Origin: Nitrospinota bacterium
GTDB taxonomy: Bacteria; Nitrospinota; Nitrospinia; JACRGO01
Direction: 5' to 3'
DNA: 51,069 bases
NCBI GenBank assembly: GCA_016212295.1
Contig: JACRGO010000149.1
Location: 1 to 51,069, forward strand
The position numbers and the translations under genes were made by a program. Positions within the stretch are counted from its first letter, which is position 1. Each line of letters starts with the position of its first letter. This document shows, in pieces, positions 44,929 to 51,069 of this stretch. The notes under the pieces are model-generated. The model had not been told where the DNA came from. It ran no database searches and saw only the letters and a list, made by a program, of their open reading frames with translations.

Positions 44929-45918
44929 ATGCCGGAAGAAGCCATAAAAATCACAAACCTGAAAAAGGATTTCCGGATCAATGAATCCCACCCCGGTTTT
45001 CTTGGCTCCGTCCGAAACCTTTTTTCCAGAAAACACAAGATAAAACATGCCCTTGACGGCATCTCCCTGGAGATAAAAAAAGGGGACTTCGTGGGCTATG
45101 TTGGTGAGAACGGCGCGGGGAAGTCCACCACCATCAAGATCCTCACCGGGATCCTTGTCCCCACCTCTGGAGAGGCAAGGGTCAACGGCCTTGTCCCCCA
45201 CGAAAACCGGATCAAGAACGCGAAGAGGATAGGGGTCGTGTTCGGGCAGCGCACCCAGCTCTGGTGGGACCTCCCGGTCCGGGAGTCCTTTGATCTCCTC
45301 CAGGCGATCTATGAGGCGCCGGAGCCGGCCTTTCAAAGGAACCTGGAATACCTGGGGGAAGTCCTGGGACTAAAAGACCTTCTATCAGTCCCCGTGAGAA
45401 AGCTAAGCCTTGGACAACGTATGCGCTGCGACATTGCGGCGTCCCTTCTTCACGAGCCGGAAATCCTCTTCCTGGACGAGCCAACCATAGGACTCGACCT
45501 CCTGGCCAAGGACAGCATCCGAAAATTCCTCAAGAAAATAAACGCTGAAAAACAGACCACCATCCTCCTCACCACGCACGACATGGAAGACATAGATTAC
45601 CTTTGCGAACGGATCGTGATCCTGGACGAGGGAAAGATCATCTTCGACGGCTTGAGGGATGATCTCAAGAGGTACTACGGAAGGACAAGGGTGGTGGAGG
45701 TGGAGTTCCGCGAGGAAAATCCCCCCCTGCGTTTTGAAAACGGCGTTCAGATAGTGCGGGAGGAAAACCGGAAGAAGTGGATTTCCTTCGACCGGGAAAA
45801 ACACAACGCCTCGGAGGTCATCACTTACATCGTGAACCACGCCCCTGTGAAGGACATCTTCCTTCACGAGCCAAGGGTGGCGGACATAGTGAAAACCATT
45901 TATGAAAAAGTATCTTAA
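44929..45918 (+). CDS. ABC-2-type exporter, ATP-binding protein
   Basis: The 329-residue ATPase has Walker A GENGAGKST (about residues 59-67), the signature LSLGQRMR near residue 163, Walker B ILFLDEPTIGLD and an H-loop LLTTHDMED. A C-terminal extension of about 80 residues matches the DUF-type tail of the partner family. It begins 14 bases after efp and overlaps the permease by 17 bases. The cargo cannot be read from sequence. Confidence 0.93.
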   Translation: MPEEAIKITNLKKDFRINESHPGFLGSVRNLFSRKHKIKHALDGISLEIKKGDFVGYVGENGAGKSTTIKILTGILVPTSGEARVNGLVPHENRIKNAKRIGVVFGQRTQLWWDLPVRESFDLLQAIYEAPEPAFQRNLEYLGEVLGLKDLLSVPVRKLSLGQRMRCDIAASLLHEPEILFLDEPTIGLDLLAKDSIRKFLKKINAEKQTTILLTTHDMEDIDYLCERIVILDEGKIIFDGLRDDLKRYYGRTRVVEVEFREENPPLRFENGVQIVREENRKKWISFDREKHNASEVITYIVNHAPVKDIFLHEPRVADIVKTIYEKVS

Positions 45919-46699
45919 GGCGGCCTCCAAGTCCTTCCAGAAACAAGCGGCCTACAAGGTGGAATACTTCGTGGGACTCCTGAACGGGCTGCTTTTCATT
46001 TTCATCTTCACCAGCCTGTGGAAGGCGATTTACGCGAGGTCCGCGCCTGAGACTCTAAAGGGTCCCTTTGATCTGGAGTCAATGGTCACCTACGCTGTCC
46101 TTGCCATGATAATTAAAATATCATTCAGCATGGACGATAACGCCACCAGCTTCAAGATGAGGACAGGCGCCCTCGTAATGGACCTCATCAAGCCGGTCTC
46201 TTATTATTTTTTTTATCTCGCCGAGAGCGTGGGATACTCCCTGTTTCACGTTTTTTCGCGGGGAATTCCCCTGCTGGCCTTCAGCGTCCTTGCCTTTCAT
46301 GTCCGGTTCCCCACGGAGCCGTTGAATTATCTGCTGCTGGTCCTCTCCGGGACAATGGCCTATTCCATCTTTTTCAACATTAACTACATGGCCGGGCTGC
46401 TGTCTTTTTGGTTCATTGAGACCTTTTCCTTCCAGTTGATGAAGTACGGCCTCTTCACCCTTTTCGCCGGCGGGATACTCCCCGTGGATTTTTTCCCGGA
46501 TTCCATAAGGCCCTTGGTGTCCCTCCTTCCCTTTCCCCATATCTTCTACACCCCTACCGCCGTATTCATGGGGCATTCTCCTCCCGGCGGGGCGCGGCTG
46601 GCCATGCTGGCGCAATTTTGCTGGGCGGCGGTCCTTTCCGTCCTTTCCTGGCTTGCCTGGAAGGCGGCCATGAAAAAGCTGGTGGTGCAGGGCGGGTGA
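45902..46699 (+). CDS. ABC-2-type exporter, permease (DUF990-like)
   Basis: The 265-residue protein has six hydrophobic helices, beginning AAYKVEYFVGLLNGLLFIFI, then YFFYLAESVGYSLFHVF, and ending PTAVFMGHSPPGGARLAML. The family normally works with a second, related permease encoded immediately downstream. Here the next gene is not a permease: the downstream DNA is a set of gene fragments, and the last bases of this gene are repeated at 48579. The exporter may therefore be incomplete or act as a homodimer. Confidence 0.87.
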   Translation: MKKYLKAASKSFQKQAAYKVEYFVGLLNGLLFIFIFTSLWKAIYARSAPETLKGPFDLESMVTYAVLAMIIKISFSMDDNATSFKMRTGALVMDLIKPVSYYFFYLAESVGYSLFHVFSRGIPLLAFSVLAFHVRFPTEPLNYLLLVLSGTMAYSIFFNINYMAGLLSFWFIETFSFQLMKYGLFTLFAGGILPVDFFPDSIRPLVSLLPFPHIFYTPTAVFMGHSPPGGARLAMLAQFCWAAVLSVLSWLAWKAAMKKLVVQGG

Positions 46700-46706
46700 G
46701 TGGAGG
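46673..46706 (+). repeat. Direct repeat flanking the pseudogene block, left copy
   Basis: AAAAAGCTGGTGGTGCAGGG plus CGGGTGAGTGGAGG spans the end of the permease gene. It recurs at 48579-48615 with a few changes. Confidence 0.85.
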
Positions 46707-46714
46707 AAAACATT

Positions 46715-46888
46715 ATGATTACAGCAGAAATTAAAGAAGCGCGTCAGCGCCTCACTGAATATTTAAGCAAGGTCCAGAAAGGGGATTTAATCAGAGAGTT
46801 TGGAAAAGAATACGGTGCAGAAGACATGTATGGGATCACCTACGAATCCTGGCATAGCGTGTTCATTAGAACGTGCATTGGACAGTGA
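46715..46888 (+). pseudogene. Truncated Phd/YefM-type antitoxin
   Basis: MITAEIKEARQRLTEYLSKV, then QKGD, is the typical DNA-binding N-terminus of Phd/YefM antitoxins. After residue 24 the frame enters unrelated sequence (LIREFGKEYGAEDMYGITYE) and ends at residue 57, antisense to the next remnant. No toxin gene is near. A GTGGAGG site precedes the ATG at 46715. The gene appears cut by a rearrangement. Confidence 0.65.
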
Positions 46889-47195
46889 AAAAGATGTTCG
46901 AAAGACTATTGCATCGTCAATCGGAATGTGGCACTCCTCATCAGCATAGAACTGGACGATGACATCTCTGCCCGCATCTCCTGCCCTTTGGGCAAACTGC
47001 AGAGCCGGATCAATGTTGCCTCGCCTGAAGTAATGCTTCCAATCAGATGGCAGGACCGCGAAGTCTGGCTCCTCAATGGTGGAAAGTATAGCTGAAGTAC
47101 TTGTGTGCCTCTCGTAGATGCTTGTCGTACCTTCCCATGTCGCGAAATTCGGACTTGTCTTGGAATCCCGGTGTCCACCAGGGAAGCAATAAGAT
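46787..47195 (-). pseudogene. Frameshifted fragment, possibly exostosin-like glycosyltransferase
   Basis: Two frames on the minus strand join near 47078: LLLPWWTPGFQDKSEFRDMG and YDKHLREAHKYFSYT upstream, then IEEPDFAVLPSDWKHYFRRG, FAQRAGDAGRDVIVQFYADE and DDAIVFRTSF downstream. Read together they look like one protein interrupted by a frameshift. The pattern reminds me of bacterial exostosin-like (GT47) proteins; that assignment is weak. Confidence 0.4.
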
Positions 47196-47417
47196 TGCCG
47201 GAGCGGCGTGATCTGGTAGTCCCCGTTGATCCGGAAAGAGTCGAACAGGGGTATGTGGGGTGCTCGGGACCAGGGACTTCCCATCGAGCATAGCGATCCG
47301 TCCAGCGTCTCGCATGGTCCTCGCTTTCAGTCTGGCTGTCCCGCATGTCTCACCGCAGAATTGAGCAGATCGTACCATCGTGATAGTCTCTCCGACGTTG
47401 GTGCCGAGTGGATCACA

Positions 47418-48017
47418 TCAGGTCCTGTCTTGTCTGTCGCCACAACGTCGGGCACGAATTGTCGAGAAGGGCGAGCGAGAACTATACACGTCGTTGACCC
47501 ACCCCAATACGTAGGGGTACACGCGCTCTGCAAGATGCGCACAGGTCACCCTAGTGGACCGCGCATCTTCCCAGATTTGGCCCTTGGCAAGTGGACAGTA
47601 GGCGGTGAGCATAATCCCTTTAGATCGACAGTGTTCCAACAGCAACGGTTGCTGGAAAAACGGGTGAAACTCAACCTGGTTGGTGGCGAGTGATACGGGG
47701 CAAGCCGCTATGGCTTGATCGATCTGCCGGCGATTGAAGTTGCTCACACCGGCACTGCGTGCCTTTCCTGCGTGGACCAGATCGCCAAGCGCGCATCATT
47801 TCTTCGTCGTGATGAAGAACTCACTGCGAGGTATGTCGGCCTGTGCCAAGGCTTTCCCAATCTGCATGTGGTTACCGTAGAACTCGGCAGTATCGATGCG
47901 ATACCCCACATCTACCGCAAGGCGTACTACGCGTGTGGAGTGCGCGCCGCGTAGTCCCCATGTACCGAGCCCAAGCAACGGCATGGCGTCGCAAGATGGT
48001 AGTGTCGCGGTCATCAT
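47418..48017 (-). pseudogene. Aldo/keto reductase pseudogene with internal deletion
   Basis: The 5' part is a normal start: MPLLGLGTWGLRGAHSTRVV, VDVGYRIDTAEFYGNHMQIG and FFITTKK. The next codon is TGA. Reading on in the same frame gives ALGDLVHAGKARSAGVSNFN, LATNQVEFHPFFQQPLLLEH and IMLTAYCPLAKGQIWED. In intact family members about 90-100 residues separate these blocks, so the middle, including the catalytic Lys/His region, is deleted. The C-terminus past about 47562 is unrelated. Confidence 0.85.
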
Positions 48018-48158
48018 CCTATCTATCTCAGGTATCGCGTGTCCGTCTCACAGGCAGAACGTTTGAGTTCAGGGCCATCGGCCCTGCAACGAATTGTTTG
48101 GGCGCCGCCGTGCCTTTCATTATGGCTCCCAGAATTCCCTCGTGGCTTGCCATGAACG

Positions 48159-48578
48159 CTAAACGCCGTATGGGATATTGGAGGCCATCATCTTTCTCCG
48201 GTCAATCTTGCGCCCGTCGACAATGAATGTTCCGTCGCCGACAGCGTGAACCGTGCGCTTCTCCTTGTGTGCAGTGTCGATGTATGCGGCAACCGCCTCT
48301 AACACGACAATGTTGTGCTTCTTAACAATGTCGATGACCTTACACTCTATGTTGGCTAGGCACTCCTTTATTAAGGGCGGCCTGACAACTTTGCTCTGCA
48401 CAGGCGTGAGCTTGAACTTGGCAAACTTGTCTGTGTCTGTCCCAGAGCACACCCCTATACCGACCACCTTATCCAGCATGTCAACGGTGGGAATGGCAAT
48501 GACGCACTCCCTATTCTTTCGCAACGCCGCGAAAGAGTGGTTCCATTCACCCGTGGTGATGGCAAATACCGTTGCATT
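48159..48578 (-). pseudogene. 5'-truncated flavin reductase-like protein
   Basis: WNHSFAALRKNRECVIAIPT, VGIGVCSGTDTDKFAKFKLT and LANIECKVIDIVKKHNIVVL form a flavin reductase-like FMN-binding domain. The C-terminus is intact and stops at 48159. The N-terminal half is missing: upstream of about 48578 the sequence switches to the direct repeat of the permease end. It lies just upstream of, and in the same direction as, the aldo/keto reductase remnant. Confidence 0.75.
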
Positions 48579-48615
48579 AAAAAGGCTGGTGGTGCAGGGG
48601 GGGATGAGTGGAAGG
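48579..48615 (+). repeat. Direct repeat flanking the pseudogene block, right copy
   Basis: AAAAAGGCTGGTGGTGCAGG plus GGGGATGAGTGGAAGG repeats the end of the permease gene. In this copy the frame reads KRLVVQGGMSGR, as if a second permease gene end and the next start codon were once here. Confidence 0.85.
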
Positions 48616-48718
48616 GCCGTTGCATTTACGGCTATTGCTTGTATCCCATAGCATAGGAATTTCCATTTTTTTCGTTTACAAATCAAACAGTTGCATATTA
48701 GCGACATCAGCAGGTGAT

Positions 48719-48787
48719 AGTCATTGGTCAATGGTCATTTGTCATTGATAAACAGGAAGACACCTTAATGACCAGTGACCAATGACT
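48719..48787. repeat. TGACCAATGAC palindrome (family D), copy 2
   Basis: AGTCATTGGTCAATGGTCAT pairs with ATGACCAGTGACCAATGACT with one mismatch. It is related to the element between fliM and fliN. A half copy of the GCGCGACC repeat follows at 48841-48877. Confidence 0.85.
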
Positions 48788-48893
48788 CTTTAAAGTCCGC
48801 CCGAAAGGCGATAAGTTCTGCCCGCCGTCTTTCGTTAATTCCATAGCGCGACCTGGCCGCAACCAAAATAAATTTTTCGTGCATCAAGACGTT

Positions 48894-49016
48894 TGATACC
48901 CTGGTTTTCCCGTACTTCTTTAGCTGCTTCAAGGTGGCTTCATATTCGGCGTTGCACACGACAACATAATTATTTTGCTCCTGTTTTTTGTATGGGTCCA
49001 CTACAATTATATCGCC
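48894..49016 (-). pseudogene. Fragment of an S24/LexA-type repressor
   Basis: GDIIVVDPYKKQEQNNYVVV and CNAEYEATLKQLKKYGKTRV match the C-terminal peptidase-like domain of phage CI/LexA repressors, including the lysine in the ATLKQL block. The N-terminal DNA-binding domain and the catalytic-serine segment are absent, and the C-terminus runs into repeat DNA. Confidence 0.55.
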
Positions 49017-49026
49017 CTTACTATAA

Positions 49027-49565
49027 TTGAAGATGATAAGCTGATTGGATATCGGGGAGGGGTTTACTCCAGCTATAAGTCCTTTGAACGATTGGGGCAG
49101 CACAGAACTTGCAGTCCAGAAGACACCTTGGAGAAGATGCTACCTATAGCAAAACGGTGCGGCGTGACACGGCTGGCCGATATTACAGGGCTGGACAGAA
49201 TTGGCGTTCCCGTTACTGCGGTCATTAGGCCGAACAGCCTGACACTGGCAACTGCTTCCGGCAAGGGTTTAACTAAGGCGACTGCTAAAGTATCAGGCAT
49301 TATGGAGCCTATTGAGTTATATCATGCTGAGAATGTAATTCTGCCTAGCTTTCTTGAGACATATAACCGGCTACCTGGAGGAATTGCAAAAATTGAATTA
49401 CCTCTACTACCTTTAAAAAAGAATTCTCTCTTTAATCCTGATTGGCCGGAATATTGCTTCGAGAGATTCCATGCAGTCAAGTCATTAAGTTTTTCCTTTG
49501 TGGTCTTTGCGCCTTTGCGTGAGGCCATATCTTTAATGGATTTACTTCGTGTGCTTCATGGTTAA
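49027..49565 (+). pseudogene. Truncated YcaO-family protein
   Basis: YcaO enzymes use ATP to form azolines or thioamides in peptides. GQHRTCSPEDTLEKMLPIAK, GVTRLADITGLDRIGVPVTA, LATASGKGLTKATAKVSGIM and EPIELYHAEN match the N-terminal part. Similarity fades after IELPLLPLKKNSLFNPDWPE near 49460, where the frame enters a dispersed repeat (CCTTTGCGTGAGG). The ATP-binding C-terminal half is missing, and no ATG or strong start is in frame upstream. About 150 of the usual 400 residues survive. Confidence 0.75.
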
Positions 49566-49586
49566 TTTTGGTTCCGGCTTGTCCGG

Positions 49587-50133
49587 TTAGGGGACCGGTT
49601 TTTCCCGCGCGTAAACCACCGCCTTGGCGTCAATATGCACCAGGGTCCAGCCCCGGGTTATCTGAAGGGCCAGATCCAAGGGCGTTCCCCTCTCCCATAT
49701 CACGGTCCTGATGCAATACATGTCGAGCAATTCCTTCCATAATTTGCCCGCGCACGTTGAACAGCTCTTCATCGAGAATGATCCATGCGGTAAGGGGAAT
49801 AGCGGTGAGGAAGCGGATACGGGCCGTGGAAGCGTAAGGCAACAAGAGGGCAAGAATGGCCGCCGTGGCAGCGGCGGCGCAGACGAACATCAGGCCGGAC
49901 ATGCCAAGCCAGCGGACCAGGACCGAAAAGCCTATCTGGCAAAGGGGGAAGTGCAAGAGCCATGGGCCGGTGGAATTGAAGGAAAAGGGGTCGCGCCTAG
50001 GCAGTTCCCCATGCGAGAGGACCCAGTCGCCGGTGGCCAGATAGAAAAACCCATCCCCTCCAATGGCGGTGTGATGGAGGGAGTATCCGAACAAGGCGAA
50101 GACGTAAAGAAAATTCAGGATTCGAGATTTCAA
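49587..50133 (-). pseudogene. Decayed GT-C-like membrane protein (paralogue of the gene at 9762)
   Basis: The N-terminal frame reads GGDGFFYLATGDWVLSHGEL, PRRDPFSF and LCQIGFSVLVRWLGMSGLMF, parallel to DPDFWGQLAFGKLIVESRG and ADVYSY in the 506-residue gene. A second frame holds the C-terminus: WTLVHIDAKAVVYAREK, parallel to WELLSVYYDSALFVRAK. The two are in different frames near 49745, and about 300 residues between them are lost. Confidence 0.75.
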
Positions 50134-50391
50134 ATTTGAGATTAAAGGATCGGAAACCCATGATAAAAATCTCTTTTAACGGTTACCGGTTCACGGTTAA
50201 TAATCCGGGGCTTGGTATTATAAATCCGCGACGAGCGGAAGTACTTTCAACCACAGATTTCACCGATTGCGCGGATTTTATAAAAAATAATTTAATCTGT
50301 GCCATCTGCGGAATCTGTGGTTAAAAAAGTTTTTGTTGCGGCGAGGCCACGCCAGGTTAGCTGCCCCCTGGCAACTGCCCCCTGTGAACTT
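50134..50391. repeat. Intergenic region with family E hairpin
   Basis: AACCACAGATTTCACCGATT at about 50249 opposes a right arm ending GGAATCTGTGGTT at about 50325, a long imperfect hairpin around an A/T-rich loop. A short AACGGTTACCGGTT palindrome lies near 50177. No gene is seen. Confidence 0.65.
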
Positions 50392-51069
50392 TTAGTTTTT
50401 TTTCTTTATATGCCACTGGACGGAGCGCGTAAGTTTCAGGCCGTCCAGCTTCCCCTGGTAGTCATCCACCCCGGCCTTGAGCCCTTCTAAGCGGTCCTCC
50501 TCTCCGTCCCTGGTGGTCACCATTATTATTGGAAGTCCGGGATGCGCACTCTTTATGGCGCGGGTAAGTTCATAACCGTTCATCTCAGGCATTTCCAGGT
50601 CCGTGACCACGAGGTCGATCCCTGAAAGCTTTTGCAGGGCGTCCTTTCCGTCCACGGCCAGGACCACGTCAAACCCGCTCTCCAGGAGAAACTTCTTTAT
50701 GGATTCCCTGGCCACCACGGAATCGTCCGCCACCAATATCTTTCCCCTCTTTTGCGAGACCAAGGCGGCTTCCATGGCCGAGGAAGCCCTTTGCGAATTC
50801 AAATAATCGCGTGATCGCTGGAAGACAACCCCGTCAGCGATGACGAGAGTCACCCTGCCGCCCAGCACCATGCTGAAGGCAATGCCCTGGGAGCTGAAAC
50901 AATCTTCAGCCTCCTGCCTGTCAATGGGCTTTATTCCCCTGAGTCCGTTGACCACCAGGCCCGTCCTTTCCGCATCTTCTCCCATGATCACCAGATACAC
51001 ATCGCTTTCCGGTTTGGAGGGAGGGAAGTTGGTGATGTCATAAAGGTGGACCACAGGGAGGACATTCCC
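50392..51069 (-). CDS. cheA: Chemotaxis histidine kinase CheA, C-terminal part with receiver domain (partial)
   Basis: The gene runs off the right edge, so only about 225 C-terminal residues are present. The first part is a CheW-like regulatory domain (NVLPVVHLYDI, DVYLVIMGEDAERTGLVVNG). It is followed by a CheY-like receiver: KILVADDSVVARESIKKFLL, the phospho-acceptor aspartate in VTDLEMPEMNG, and IIMVTTRDGEEDRLEGLKAG with a late lysine (DDYQGK). This layout is that of hybrid CheA proteins in which a receiver follows the CheW domain. The call rests on the two domains; the HPt and kinase domains lie outside the window. Confidence 0.82.
   Translation of the reverse strand, partial: GNVLPVVHLYDITNFPPSKPESDVYLVIMGEDAERTGLVVNGLRGIKPIDRQEAEDCFSSQGIAFSMVLGGRVTLVIADGVVFQRSRDYLNSQRASSAMEAALVSQKRGKILVADDSVVARESIKKFLLESGFDVVLAVDGKDALQKLSGIDLVVTDLEMPEMNGYELTRAIKSAHPGLPIIMVTTRDGEEDRLEGLKAGVDDYQGKLDGLKLTRSVQWHIKKKN

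Noticed and set aside
47793-47795. In-frame TGA in the aldo/keto reductase as possible recoding or selenocysteine
   Set aside because: About 90-100 residues including catalytic positions are missing exactly there, so deletion explains it and no SECIS-like context was evident.
48765-49103. Intact 112-residue gene on the minus strand
   Set aside because: Only the central 40 residues resemble an S24 domain; both ends run into repeat DNA or antisense YcaO sequence, so it is a remnant.

Overview
The window looks like chromosome of an uncultured, flagellated, Gram-negative, probably anaerobic bacterium. The support is a polar-type flagellar cluster with FlhF and FlhG, LPS-type glycosyltransferases including a GT9 heptosyltransferase homologue, a type IV pilin with a sigma-54-like promoter, and a giant BcrAD/HgdC-type activase. 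Nothing here fixes the phylum. Gene content would fit a Desulfobacterota-, Nitrospinota- or Schekmanbacteria-like lineage; that is inference only.

Layout. 0.5-2.1 kb: ribonuclease G. 2.5-6.6 kb: glycosyltransferases (GT4, GT4, GT9) with a small nucleotidyltransferase-fold gene. 6.9-9.6 kb: an XRE regulator divergent from two secreted proteins (PEGA-like/DUF1566 and TIG/FGE-sulfatase) that share an almost identical ribosome-binding-site plus signal-peptide segment. 9.8-12.9 kb: a polytopic GT-C-like protein and a BaiN/YhiN-type flavoprotein. 13.4-26.5 kb: fliL-fliM-fliN-fliO-fliP-fliQ-fliR-flhB-flhA-flhF-flhG-small membrane protein-fliA-SDR, all on + and mostly tightly packed, but split at four junctions by palindromic repeats. 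26.7-33.9 kb: thioredoxin, JAMM peptidase, coiled-coil/nuclease-like protein, the giant activase and a ferredoxin. 34-39.4 kb: a secreted unknown, PqqD-like protein, tRNA-Arg(GCG) with a decayed integrase beside it, two tandem near-identical pilins, and a GT-C/TPR membrane protein. 39.5-46.7 kb: copper P-type ATPase, unknown membrane-anchored protein, GT2, EF-P, and an ABC-2 exporter. 46.7-50.1 kb: a run of broken genes (Phd/YefM antitoxin, exostosin-like, aldo/keto reductase, flavin reductase, S24 repressor, YcaO, GT-C). 50.4 kb to the end: C-terminus of a CheA-receiver hybrid kinase.

How the genes work together. The 13-26 kb block encodes the C-ring (FliM, FliN), the export gate (FliO/P/Q/R, FlhA, FlhB), the stator-associated FliL, the placement and number control pair FlhF/FlhG, and the flagellar sigma factor FliA. 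The CheA fragment at the far end would feed the same motor. The pilins and adjacent GT-C/TPR protein may form a pilus-plus-glycosylation unit. Glycosyltransferases scattered through the window point to surface polysaccharide.

The intergenic DNA is full of palindromic repeats belonging to at least five families, several in multiple copies. No CRISPR array, rRNA operon or intact mobile element was seen. No defence or biosynthetic system that is clearly new could be demonstrated. The most original signals are the shared secretion segment, the palindromes inside the flagellar operon, the FliO with an AMIN-like N-terminus, the tandem pilins, the tRNA-Arg(GCG)/dead integrase pair and the pseudogene graveyard.
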